Positions 7,174 through 14,082 of a DNA stretch of 21,084 nt are shown here, piece by piece. Source of the DNA: a virus. The stretch is from the IMG/VR virus record IMGVR_UViG_3300020187_000265, positions 1 to 21,084 of that record, one strand, 5' to 3'. Below the pieces are notes generated by a model that was not told where the DNA came from, ran no database searches, and saw only the letters and a program-made list of their open reading frames with translations. Each line of letters starts with the position of its first letter. Position 1 is the first letter of the stretch. Made by a program: the position numbers and the translations under genes.

Positions 7174-8380
7174 GATGCCTTTTGATATTAATTCTTTGAG
7201 CGAAGAGCAGCGTAAAATCTTGCTTGGTCAGCTTCAGGCCGGGCAAATGCCGCAAGGTAATGCAATGCCGCAAATGAATCAGATGGCGCCAGCGCCAGCA
7301 ATGCCAGCGATCACTGATCAAAAAGATCGCGGTTTTCTTGGGAACTTTGCGCAGCGCAGAATACTTGACCCTCTGCAAGTACGGTTAGGCATGAAAGACT
7401 CACCACAAGACACGTTGAGAAAGCAGCAGTCGATTTTAAATCAGTATGAGTTGCAAGGGATGCGGCAAGATCGGCAGCAAGATAATACAGCAATAGATTA
7501 CATAAGAGGATTAACGCAAGAGCAGGGCCAACAACTTGGTCTAAATCCAGCTCAATTAGCTTTAGCGAAAGCCAACCCAATGCAGGCTTACGACGATATC
7601 GTAACTAGATCCTTTGCTAGAGAAACCTTCAGTACAACTCCGCAATACGGAATAGATGCCACTGGTGGTCGTGTAGCCTATCAGTTAGGCGATCGAGGCG
7701 GTTTGAATGTAGTAAATTACAGTCCATCAGAAGAATACAGAACCGTAGACGATGGGCGGAGCATTCACATTTACGATAAATTTTCGGATAAATTAATTCA
7801 AACAATCCCGAAGAAAATGACGCCTGAGCAGTCAGAGCGACTAATTATCGAGAGAGCCGAAAAGACTGAAGCAGATACCGAAAGGTTGCGAGCTAACGCC
7901 AAAGGTCTACGAACAGAGTTTAACAATCTCACAAAAAATGATCGCGATATTGCTTTGGCCTATAACAAAATCATTGCGTCAGCAAGTGATCCAAGTGCAG
8001 CCGGTGACATAGCATTAATCATAAACTACATGAAAATGCTTGATCCAGGCTCGGTCGTTCGAGAGGGTGAGTTTGCGACAGCAGCAAATGCTGGCGGCGT
8101 CGAGGATAGTGTTCGCGCAAGATACAACTCGGTCGTCAACGGCGAGCGGCTGTCTGCTGAACAGAGGCAGGATTTTGTTAATGCTTCTGGCAGAGTGTTG
8201 CAACCATACAGAGAACAGTTTGAGGCGACCAAGAGTAGATACAGCACACTTGCTACAGAGCAAGGATTGCAGCCTAGCCAGGTAGTAACAAACGATCCGT
8301 ACAGTGGGTTGAGAGTCGTAAAAAGAGATAGGCAATGGTACGAGAGTAGAGGATTAACCCCACCAGCAGGGATGAAATAA
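7166..8380 (+). CDS. Putative internal virion (ejection) protein, 404 aa
   Basis: The protein has a Met/Gln/Pro-rich N-terminal tail (residues 25-55) and a middle domain with mixed strands. A long helical C-terminal half follows, with a coiled coil near residues 215-260 (PEQSERLIIERAEKTEADTE). Near residues 281-303 it carries IALIINYMKMLDPGSVVREG followed by EF. I recognise this conserved segment from internal or DNA-ejection-associated proteins of many tailed phages. No lytic transglycosylase or peptidase motif is visible. It overlaps both neighbours (8 and 1 bases). Its position before the 616-aa hydrophobic protein fits a pair of ejected proteins, which is inference. Confidence 0.7.
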   Translation: MAEMPFDINSLSEEQRKILLGQLQAGQMPQGNAMPQMNQMAPAPAMPAITDQKDRGFLGNFAQRRILDPLQVRLGMKDSPQDTLRKQQSILNQYELQGMRQDRQQDNTAIDYIRGLTQEQGQQLGLNPAQLALAKANPMQAYDDIVTRSFARETFSTTPQYGIDATGGRVAYQLGDRGGLNVVNYSPSEEYRTVDDGRSIHIYDKFSDKLIQTIPKKMTPEQSERLIIERAEKTEADTERLRANAKGLRTEFNNLTKNDRDIALAYNKIIASASDPSAAGDIALIINYMKMLDPGSVVREGEFATAANAGGVEDSVRARYNSVVNGERLSAEQRQDFVNASGRVLQPYREQFEATKSRYSTLATEQGLQPSQVVTNDPYSGLRVVKRDRQWYESRGLTPPAGMK

Positions 8381-10230
8381 TGGCCAGCCAATTAGAAATC
8401 TTAGTTGAGAATATAAACTTGCTAGAACAGTCTGGCGGAAATCCACAAGACGTTAGAGACATGGTTTCTGATTTTGGTTATACCCCGCAAAGATTTGAAC
8501 GCGCACTTGAAATGCTAGAGAAAAGTGGGGGTAAGGTAACACCATCGTCAACACCTTCTAATTTAATTAGAGGCTTGACGCTCGGCGCATCTGATGCAAT
8601 CGAAGCTGGCGCTCGCTCATTGGTTGGACCCGAAAGTTATGAGCAAGAGCGTGCCGCAATAAGGCTTGGTGAGCAAGAGTACGCGGAAGATTACGGCGGT
8701 CGTAAATTTGCGCAAGAAGTAGTTGGCAGCATTCCGACAAGCATAGCAGCTTCGATGCTTGTGCCGGGTTCTGGTCCAGCGGTTGCAGGATCTCGTTTAG
8801 CTAGCTTTGCGAGAGCAGCCCCGGTGGCAGCAGGAGAGGGCGCTGTCGCTGGATATTTTGGCGGAGATGCTGATCCTTTAAGCGTTGATGCGTTGCAAGA
8901 TGCAGGTCAAGGTGGTCTTGCAGGCTTAGCGTTTGCAGGCGGAGGAGAGTTAATAGGCGCCGCGAAAGATGGAATTTCTCCAGCTTTAATGAACTCTGCG
9001 CAAGAAAGAATCGTTGGCCAGGTTCTTAACCAGCAAGCGACGAACCCAGCGCAAGCAGTACAGAACTTAGCTCGCGGCGGGGAACAGCTTGTTCCTGGTA
9101 GCGTGCCTACAACCGCGCAAGTAGCAAGAGATCCTGGTCTTGCAGCAGCAGAAACAACAGTACGAGGGATGGACACAAGCAACCGGCTTGGCCAGCGCAT
9201 GGTCGATCAGCAAACTGCGCGAGCAGATGAAATGCAAAGATTGGCAGGGTCAGAAGATGATCTTGCTCGCCTGGTAGATTACCGCAACGCACAAACGGGC
9301 GGTATGAGAGACGCTGCTTTTGATCAAGGGGGGATGATTACCAACCCGCAAGATTTGATTGATGCCTTTAACGCGCTTGCAAATCGTCCAGGCATCAAAG
9401 GGAAGAAGTCAGTTCGAACGCTTATAGAAAGATTTAGAGATGAAGTAGAGTTGCTGTCAAAAGATCCTGACAATCCAGAAGTCCTGCTACCAATCGACCC
9501 AAGAGATATGTATGCCGTTCGCCAAGAGATGAGCGATATGCTGTACGGCAAGCTGGGCAACGATGATAAAGCTGTTGCAAGACTTTCGAGGCAGCAGATC
9601 GGAGAGTTACAAAGTATCATCGACGATGAAATTGAGGCGGTTGCACCCGGATTCCAAGAGTATCTCGCGACTTATACGGCCAAGAGTAGGCCGGTTAATC
9701 GAATGGAAACAACGCAAGATATTCAAAGAAGGGCGCAATCGGCGGGCGTTAATTTGCAAACTGGTGATCTAGTGTTGACCGCGTCAAAGTTTCGTAATGC
9801 TTTAAACGCTCGCAAAAAAGAAATCGCAAGACTGCCTTTGTCGAATAAGAAGAGGATCAACGCGATTATGCGGGATTTAGATAGATCAAGCGCTGCTACT
9901 GCACCGGGTATAAAGGCGCCAGGTAGCGATACATTTAAAAATATGTCGATGGCATCAGCTATCGGCAGGATTTTTGGAGATGGTCAGGCAGATGGGTCAA
10001 TACCCAAGGCATTGATAAGCCCTTTCAAAGCCCTGTACGGTATTACCGGATCTGACGAAAAAATGACTGAGCTGCTTGTGCAGGCTATGATGGATCCTGA
10101 GCTTTCTGCAAGGCTTATGAGTAGAGCAACAGAGCAGAACGCGAATACATTTATTAGCGCACTAAAAAGAAGACTGCCGACAGTAATATACGCAACCTCT
10201 GCCGCTCAAGTAGGAATGAACGTAGATTAA
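8380..10230 (+). CDS. Putative internal virion protein with membrane-active region, 616 aa
   Basis: A short helical domain (residues 1-50, LEILVENINLLEQSGGNPQD) leads into an Ala/Gly-rich hydrophobic region at about residues 108-195 (SIPTSIAASMLVPGSGPAVA; GLAGLAFAGGGELIGAA). That region could insert into membranes. The remainder (200-616) is helical and charged, with QQxxRADEMQRLAG and DMYAVRQEMSDMLYG segments and a C-terminal KRRLPTVIYATSAAQVG. Similar architecture is seen in phage pilot or ejection proteins that cross the host envelope. No enzyme motif is visible. It is the last gene of the late operon and is followed by a hairpin terminator. The ATG is coupled to the upstream stop. Confidence 0.68.
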   Translation: MASQLEILVENINLLEQSGGNPQDVRDMVSDFGYTPQRFERALEMLEKSGGKVTPSSTPSNLIRGLTLGASDAIEAGARSLVGPESYEQERAAIRLGEQEYAEDYGGRKFAQEVVGSIPTSIAASMLVPGSGPAVAGSRLASFARAAPVAAGEGAVAGYFGGDADPLSVDALQDAGQGGLAGLAFAGGGELIGAAKDGISPALMNSAQERIVGQVLNQQATNPAQAVQNLARGGEQLVPGSVPTTAQVARDPGLAAAETTVRGMDTSNRLGQRMVDQQTARADEMQRLAGSEDDLARLVDYRNAQTGGMRDAAFDQGGMITNPQDLIDAFNALANRPGIKGKKSVRTLIERFRDEVELLSKDPDNPEVLLPIDPRDMYAVRQEMSDMLYGKLGNDDKAVARLSRQQIGELQSIIDDEIEAVAPGFQEYLATYTAKSRPVNRMETTQDIQRRAQSAGVNLQTGDLVLTASKFRNALNARKKEIARLPLSNKKRINAIMRDLDRSSAATAPGIKAPGSDTFKNMSMASAIGRIFGDGQADGSIPKALISPFKALYGITGSDEKMTELLVQAMMDPELSARLMSRATEQNANTFISALKRRLPTVIYATSAAQVGMNVD

Positions 10231-10250
10231 TTACTCCAAAATTACACCAA
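10231..10250 (+). repeat. Left arm-type integrase-site repeats
   Basis: TTACTCCAA (10231-10239) and TTACACCAA (10242-10250) are direct copies of the repeat found three times on the other side of the attP core (10426-10456). Similar repeats flanking a core are expected for arm-type binding sites of the integrase N-terminal domain. The pattern is seen directly and the binding role is inferred. Confidence 0.6.
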
Positions 10251-10259
10251 CCGAGTCAT

Positions 10260-10284
10260 GAGCCCAGTTAAAATGGGCTCTTTC
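10260..10284 (+). terminator. Rho-independent terminator of the late operon
   Basis: GAGCCCA (10260-10266) pairs perfectly with TGGGCTC (10274-10280) around a 7-base loop, followed by a short TTT run. It sits 30 bases after the last late gene. The weak U tract makes it imperfect. The stem ends immediately beside the attP core. Confidence 0.7.
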
Positions 10285-10304
10285 GATTCCGGCCCCGGGC
10301 ACCA
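10282..10304 (+). other. attP: attP core: identical in form to a tRNA 3' end
   Basis: The bases read as a T loop TTCGATT (10282-10288), a T-stem 3' strand CCGGC (10289-10293), an acceptor 3' strand CCCGGGC (10294-10300) and ACCA (10301-10304). The 5' parts of a tRNA are absent upstream, where the late-operon terminator stands instead. Tyrosine integrases commonly recombine into tRNA 3' ends, with attP carrying a copy that restores the gene. The implied 5' acceptor GCCCGGG would suit a tRNA-Leu. That isotype is a guess. Confidence 0.85.
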
Positions 10305-10381
10305 CGCCTCCCTACACCTTCCCACACCTAAGCCCACAAAGCCCCATAAATAAAGGGCTAACGGCCTTTACATCGTACCCC

Positions 10382-10400
10382 ATAAACACTTATAAACACT
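10382..10400 (+). repeat. Tandem ATAAACACT repeats in the attP region
   Basis: ATAAACACT occurs twice (10382-10390 and 10392-10400) with a 10-base period, about one helical turn. It lies between the att core and the right-arm repeats. The spacing suits binding of a small DNA-bending protein such as an excisionase. That is inference. Confidence 0.45.
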
Positions 10401-10425
10401 CCTATACATGTTTTTACGCGTTCAA

Positions 10426-10456
10426 TTACACCAAATTGCACCAATAATTACACCAG
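10426..10456 (+). repeat. Right arm-type integrase-site repeats
   Basis: Three direct copies are present: TTACACCAA (10426-10434), TTGCACCAA (10436-10444) and TTACACCAG (10448-10456). The last one runs into the integrase ribosome site (AGGAG, 10455-10459). Integrase bound here could therefore limit its own expression. Confidence 0.65.
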
Positions 10457-10464
10457 GAGCGGGT

Positions 10465-11445
10465 ATGCAGGGGACTTATCAGAAGCGTGGAGATCGTTGG
10501 CGGGCCATAATTATGGTGCATGGTCGGCGCCGCTCAGCAACATTCGATACTAAGCGCCAGGCCCAAGCTTGGGTGGCTGAGTTGGTCACAACGGACACCG
10601 GGGTCGCGATAGCAACTGGCACGCTGCGCGAGCTCTGCGAGCGATACAAGAGCGAGGTGAGCGAAACAAAACGGGGCGAACACTGGGAGGTCATTCGATT
10701 AGATATGTATGCGCGCGAGTATGCAGATCTGTTTGATCGGAAGCTGACAACGATTCAACGAGAAGATCTTGAGCGCCTGATTAAAGATCGTCTAAAGCAA
10801 GTGAAACCCAGTACGGTCAATCGAGATCTTAATCTCATTAGCAATGTGTTCAAGTATGGCCGGCGCTGGCGAATGATGAGCCACAATCCGATGACCGACA
10901 TTAAACGACCTACGGATCCGCCACCAAGGGATCGTCGAGTGTCTGAAGCCGAGGAGGCCATGCTTTTACAGGCAATGTCTTATTCGGACGAAATGCCGAT
11001 ATCTAGCCAGCGCCAAAAAGTCGCGATAGCATTTTTGCTTGCTCTTGAGACTGCCATGCGACAAGGCGAGATAACATTGACAAAATGGTCAGACGTGCAT
11101 ATCGATGAGCGATATATTTTCTTGCCGCATACGATCACGAAGACGGCTGTATCGCGTAATGTGCCGCTGTCAGCCCGGGCTATAGAGTTAATAGGAAGGC
11201 TAGACCATGACAAAGAAACGATGCTGGGCGTCTCTAAGGGTGTTGTAAGTACAATGTTTCGCGCGGCTGTCAGAAACTGCGGGATAGATAACTTGACGTT
11301 TCATGATGCGCGGCATGAGGCAACGACTAGGCTAGCAGGGAAGCTGCAAGTCCTAGACCTTGCCCGCGTCACGGGACATAGAGACATCAAGCAGCTAATG
11401 ACCTACTACAACAAAGATGCGCGAGAACTTGCCGAACTGCTCTAA
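10465..11445 (+). CDS. int: Tyrosine-recombinase integrase, 326 aa
   Basis: The enzyme catalyses site-specific recombination between attP and the host attB. All active-site residues are visible: R199 (AMRQGE), H280 and R283 (FHDARH), H305 (GHRDIKQ) and nucleophile Y314 (LMTYYN). The spacing matches lambda Int. The N-terminus (YQKRGDRWRAIIMVHGRRRS) is a short arm-binding-type strand domain, followed by a SAM-like core-binding domain near residues 60-150. I chose the ATG at 10465 because AGGAG lies five bases upstream. The open frame from 10408 would translate the arm repeats. It lies directly beside attP. Its stop overlaps the convergent Xis-like gene by four bases. Confidence 0.93.
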   Translation: MQGTYQKRGDRWRAIIMVHGRRRSATFDTKRQAQAWVAELVTTDTGVAIATGTLRELCERYKSEVSETKRGEHWEVIRLDMYAREYADLFDRKLTTIQREDLERLIKDRLKQVKPSTVNRDLNLISNVFKYGRRWRMMSHNPMTDIKRPTDPPPRDRRVSEAEEAMLLQAMSYSDEMPISSQRQKVAIAFLLALETAMRQGEITLTKWSDVHIDERYIFLPHTITKTAVSRNVPLSARAIELIGRLDHDKETMLGVSKGVVSTMFRAAVRNCGIDNLTFHDARHEATTRLAGKLQVLDLARVTGHRDIKQLMTYYNKDARELAELL

Positions 11446-11672
11446 CCTTTTGCCCAGCGGACGATGTCAGCTTTAAGCCACACTGCGCCAGTGCCTCTTG
11501 CTTTTGGGAAGCCTGGCTGCTTCGCAAGTTTTTCCGCAAAATATCGTCGCTTAAAGTGTAAGTAATCCGCACATTCCTGCGCGTTCCACAGCACTTCGTG
11601 ATCTTTTGGCGCCTTGCTGATTTGATGCGCTATCTTTTCAGCAAGCAAGTCGTAATCTAAAGCGAGGTCCAT
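11442..11672 (-). CDS. AlpA/excisionase-like DNA-binding protein, 76 aa
   Basis: Residues 27-76 match the MerR-like winged helix of AlpA and phage excisionase proteins: VLWNAQECADYLHFKRRYFA, then PGFPKARGTGAVWLKADIVR, ending WAKG. The N-terminal 25 residues are a helical extension. Such proteins bend attachment-site DNA and push recombination towards excision, or act as activators. The position at the far end of the early leftward operon, convergent with integrase, supports excisionase. The two stop codons overlap in CTAA (11442-11445). The ATG at 11672 lies inside the 3' end of the 38-aa gene. An activator role instead of Xis cannot be excluded. Confidence 0.75.
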   Translation of the reverse strand: MDLALDYDLLAEKIAHQISKAPKDHEVLWNAQECADYLHFKRRYFAEKLAKQPGFPKARGTGAVWLKADIVRWAKG

Positions 11673-11773
11673 AGCAAACCCCCTACACAGACGATCATCA
11701 TTACTAGCATGGCCACCGACGCCAAGCTGTCTGATTGCCGGTAATTATCACCCCATCGTCTACGCTTAAACAT
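11657..11773 (-). CDS. Tiny single-pass membrane protein, 38 aa
   Basis: The minus strand encodes a basic N-terminus (MFKRRRWGDNYRQSD) and one hydrophobic helix (about residues 17-35, LASVAMLVMMIVCVGGLLW). The positive residues before the helix predict a cytoplasmic N-terminus. The ATG lies in the last codons of the DUF3310 gene (AAATGTTTAA). The 3' end overlaps the Xis-like start by 16 bases. This coupled layout is the same as elsewhere in the operon and argues for a real gene. No family is recognisable. Early-expressed small phage membrane proteins can act in superinfection exclusion or host takeover, but nothing here proves that. Confidence 0.55.
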   Translation of the reverse strand: MFKRRRWGDNYRQSDSLASVAMLVMMIVCVGGLLWTSL

Positions 11774-12074
11774 TTTCAACTCTCACAATATCTCTTTCAT
11801 CGCTGAACGTATTAAATTTTCGTGCGCTTCTAAATTCGTCTTCTTCCTGATGATCAGGGCTTTCTAACTCCATCGCGATCAGCAGCTCTGCGTAGTGGAT
11901 GATCTTCCTGAGATCGTCCAGGTTGCCGGTGTGCTTTCGTTTCCACCGACAGGCGTACTTAACGATGCTGCTCTCCGCAGCGCCCAAGCCATTTTTTTGG
12001 CAGAACCGAATCGGTTCGATTGCAAAACCTTTGTAATGATTACCACCAACCTGCTTCTTGAAGGGCTCGCTCAT
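11766..12074 (-). CDS. DUF3310-family phage protein, 102 aa
   Basis: The core VGGNHYKGFAIEPIRFCQKN followed by GLGAAESSIVKYACRWKRKH and DLRKIIHYAELLI is the DUF3310 signature, also found in the T7 gene 1.7 nucleotide kinase. Here the domain stands almost alone with a charged C-terminal tail, so kinase activity is uncertain. I chose the methionine of MSEPFKKQ at 12074, preceded by AGGA. The 12140 start would overlap the upstream gene far more, and an alternative at 12095 is possible. It overlaps the 75-aa gene upstream by 35 bases and is coupled to the 38-aa membrane gene downstream. Confidence 0.8.
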   Translation of the reverse strand: MSEPFKKQVGGNHYKGFAIEPIRFCQKNGLGAAESSIVKYACRWKRKHTGNLDDLRKIIHYAELLIAMELESPDHQEEDEFRSARKFNTFSDERDIVRVENV

Positions 12075-12267
12075 ATTGTTTTTCCTCATGCTCATCAAAA
12101 TTTGATTTGCGCCACTTGGCTCTGACCCATCTGTCCGCATGCCTGCAACTTAAATACTCAAGATCGATGCTTTTCGACCGCTGACAAACCCGGCAAAGGG
12201 TTGTCCTTTTTCTGATCCAGCCGCCGCAACCAGCGCACTGCTTGTAAAAATCTGACGAATACTTCAT
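12040..12267 (-). CDS. Small zinc-ribbon-like protein, 75 aa
   Basis: Two CxxC knuckles (C11-AG-C14 and C25-RV-C28) in YKQCAGCGGWIRKRTTLCRV suggest a treble-clef or zinc ribbon in the first half. A basic and aromatic C-terminal region follows (CRHADRWVRAKWRKSNF). Proteins of this kind often bind nucleic acid or partner proteins. The ATG overlaps the upstream TGA (ATGA) and supports translational coupling. I cannot name a family. The early-operon position suggests a role in replication or host takeover, as inference only. Confidence 0.68.
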   Translation of the reverse strand: MKYSSDFYKQCAGCGGWIRKRTTLCRVCQRSKSIDLEYLSCRHADRWVRAKWRKSNFDEHEEKQYERALQEAGWW

Positions 12268-12449
12268 GGACTCATAGCCTCATTAAAATGCTCGCAACTG
12301 TTTTTCTCGTTCTTGAATGACGCCGGTACGTCTGAATCAAACACCTCGCACCAGGTAAAAATTAAGTGGCTGCAATAGCCGCAGCTTTGTCGAGGCCACT
12401 TAAATACAAGCTTCGTGGTGATTGGCTTAGGCTTGATCGTTCGCCGCAT
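12264..12449 (-). CDS. Cys-rich small phage protein, 61 aa
   Basis: The ATG at 12449 is preferred over an adjacent TTG at 12452. The protein contains CGYCSH (a CxxC knuckle), a later Cys in FTWCEVF, and a terminal CEHF. Together these are four possible metal ligands in CxxC...C...C(xH) order, preceded by a basic N-terminus (RRTIKPKPITTK). This pattern recurs in small phage proteins with an apparent metal-binding fold of unknown role. The start lies within the 3' end of the 45-aa gene and its stop overlaps the next ATG. Confidence 0.65.
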   Translation of the reverse strand: MRRTIKPKPITTKLVFKWPRQSCGYCSHLIFTWCEVFDSDVPASFKNEKNSCEHFNEAMSP

Positions 12450-12564
12450 CAATCAACTCTTCTGCTATTGCGAGAAGTCGCGACAGCGTTTCGGCGATCT
12501 CTTCTTGATTCGCCAGGAAACGATCCATATCGTCGCTTTCTATCTGCACAAATATTTTGCTCAC
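12427..12564 (-). CDS. Small acidic helical protein, 45 aa
   Basis: A GTG at 12564 overlaps the nuclease stop as GTGA. It is preceded by a perfect GGAGG (12576-12572 on the minus strand) with seven bases of spacing, the best ribosome site in this operon. The product starts MSKIFVQIESDDMDRFLANQ and continues with EEIAETLSRLLAIAEELIDA. It is one strand followed by an amphipathic helix, with no Cys. Size and layout suggest a small modulator or partner of a neighbouring protein. Codons 27-29 (LSR) contain one of the GTCGCGACAGC motifs. Confidence 0.7.
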   Translation of the reverse strand: MSKIFVQIESDDMDRFLANQEEIAETLSRLLAIAEELIDAANDQA

Positions 12565-13607
12565 CCTATTACCTCCGCTTGAAAACTTTCTTTCCAATGA
12601 TCGATGTCTGGATCGCCGATTGCGTTCACGTCCCGGGCTCGGCTGATTTCTTTCGACGAGTAGCCGCCCCAGCCGTTGACAAACTCATGGCCGGTTAATT
12701 TGTTTTTATAGCTGACGTGCTCTTCTGTGCCGTCTAACACTTCAGCCCAGGGCTCTAACAACTCAGGAATGAACAGGTGCTTGTCACACGCCAGGCGCTG
12801 ATCCTCTACACCAATATCTTTCTTATGCTTCGCGCATGACCACCTCGAATCACCATCAATCTCTGCTGTCGCGAAAGCACAGGTGCGGCAGCTCAGTGCC
12901 GGCGTTTGGTAGCCGTGGCATAGAAAGCTGTGGTCGCAGAATTTGCACTTGTAGAATGAGGGATCGGTGCTGATGCCTTCAGGCGGTCGATCGCTTGTGA
13001 TGATGTGCTCAGCCTTGCGTATCAATGCCTCCGCAGCGGGCTTGTCGTACTCAACGCGCTCGTAGTACAGCGCATCGTTGTTCTTGTTCACCGCCTGGTA
13101 AAATGCCCAGGGCAGCTCCATAAGGTGCATATAAACTTGCATCTGCGCATAGTGCTCGGGCTTGCTTTTAAGGACGCCTTTCTTTTCGACATCCTCAAAA
13201 CTTTTCGCAGCGTGCGTCTTTTGCTCGGAAACGTGCGGTACTTGCGGGGCTTCACGGAGCCCCATGACCACGCCGTCCAGGCTGCCGCCGAAGTGACCAC
13301 CGACTGCCTCGACCCTAAACTGCTGCTTGGTATCAGGATCGACATCCCAGACTGTTACGCCGGCCTGAGTGAGCAGATGATTAAACCAATCTTCCTCTCT
13401 GGCGCCGCGTGCAAAAAGTCGTAAAATTCTGGCCTTGTGCGTGACGATGGTGCCCCACCTAAAGCTGAACCACAGCTCTCTCTTACACTCGCGGCCAATG
13501 ATGCTGCCGCCAAGATGAGCCCGGCCACCATCGGTGGCCTGACCCTTCTCACCCGCTCGCTCGACGGCGTTGAGAGTAGTGCTTGCTGGTTCTGGTAAAG
13601 CAACCAT
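12561..13607 (-). CDS. Cas4/RecB-like PD-(D/E)XK nuclease with Fe-S cysteines, 348 aa
   Basis: The RecB/Cas4-type nuclease core is visible: D111 in GGSLDGV, E128-x-K130 in SEQKTHA, and Q155 in HYAQMQVYM. One upstream Cys (C41, GRECKRELWF) and a C221-x2-C224-x5-C230 group reproduce the four-cysteine 4Fe-4S layout of Cas4 and AddB. A second group (C240-x2-C243, C258, C274) follows and is unusual. These enzymes resect DNA ends. With the SSB and Sak4-like genes directly upstream, an exonuclease feeding single-strand annealing is likely. The ATG at 13607 follows GGGAG; a TTG 12 bases earlier is less likely. The length exceeds Cas4 (about 200 aa) because of the C-terminal region. Confidence 0.85.
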   Translation of the reverse strand: MVALPEPASTTLNAVERAGEKGQATDGGRAHLGGSIIGRECKRELWFSFRWGTIVTHKARILRLFARGAREEDWFNHLLTQAGVTVWDVDPDTKQQFRVEAVGGHFGGSLDGVVMGLREAPQVPHVSEQKTHAAKSFEDVEKKGVLKSKPEHYAQMQVYMHLMELPWAFYQAVNKNNDALYYERVEYDKPAAEALIRKAEHIITSDRPPEGISTDPSFYKCKFCDHSFLCHGYQTPALSCRTCAFATAEIDGDSRWSCAKHKKDIGVEDQRLACDKHLFIPELLEPWAEVLDGTEEHVSYKNKLTGHEFVNGWGGYSSKEISRARDVNAIGDPDIDHWKESFQAEVIG

Positions 13608-13609
13608 GC

Positions 13610-14080
13610 TTACTCCCAAGGTTTCTTGCCGGCCGCGGCAGGAGCCGCAGAGGGTGCGGCAGCAGGAGTCGCGACAGCCTGCAATTGATCGGCTGGCGAG
13701 TACGCTTTGATCTGATTACTAGGACCGTATTCGCCGCGGCCAGGCTGTATTGCAACCTTAATCATGATCGCTTTATGGTGCAGCTCTTCGCTGTCTTGAA
13801 TAGACTTTTTGCCGAGGGCGCGGCAAATCGAACTCAACTCTTTTTGCGCAATCTCGACAGCTTTTTCGTTTGGATTGTCTAGGTTCAAATTGGTCTTCAC
13901 CCATCGACCCGCGTGCGCGCCTTCAAGCACTTCGAACTTCAGCATCAAATAGCTGCCGGTTCCTGCGTTGGTCTTTCGCATTTCCGAATCGATTATCACG
14001 GCCTTGTACAAAGCCTCTGGGATCGGCTCAAACCTTTGCTCTTCGACAAAATCTTCCGCATTAAAACTTAATGACGCCAT
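13610..14080 (-). CDS. ssb: DUF669-family single-stranded-DNA-binding protein, 156 aa
   Basis: The sequence FEPIPEALYKAVIIDSEMRK, then GTGSYLMLKFEVLEGAHAGR, then TNLNLDNPNEKAVEIAQKEL fits the DUF669 family, which is OB-fold SSB-like and found beside phage annealing proteins. The C-terminal third is an Ala/Pro linker ending in KKPWE, an acidic-aromatic tip of the kind SSBs use to bind partners. It coats single strands and probably stimulates the Sak4-like protein, whose gene ends two bases upstream. AAGGAG overlapping that stop provides the ribosome site. One GTCGCGACAGC motif (13668-13678) lies within the Ala-rich linker codons. Confidence 0.85.
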   Translation of the reverse strand: MASLSFNAEDFVEEQRFEPIPEALYKAVIIDSEMRKTNAGTGSYLMLKFEVLEGAHAGRWVKTNLNLDNPNEKAVEIAQKELSSICRALGKKSIQDSEELHHKAIMIKVAIQPGRGEYGPSNQIKAYSPADQLQAVATPAAAPSAAPAAAGKKPWE

Positions 14081-14082
14081 TT

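Noticed and set aside
10282-10304. A complete tRNA gene at the attP
   Set aside because: Only the T-loop-to-CCA part is present; the upstream sequence is the late-operon terminator and gene, so this is an att core, not a tRNA gene.
10408-10464. Integrase start at the ATG at 10408
   Set aside because: It would translate the arm repeats, has no ribosome site, and the ATG at 10465 has AGGAG at five bases and a family-typical N-terminus.
13005-13424. 139-codon + strand frame inside the nuclease gene
   Set aside because: It lies wholly antisense to a gene with clear nuclease motifs and has no ribosome site or known motif.
12561-13607. A CRISPR-Cas adaptation gene (cas4)
   Set aside because: There are no cas1/cas2 genes or repeats nearby; the neighbours are phage recombination genes, so it is a phage Cas4-like exonuclease.
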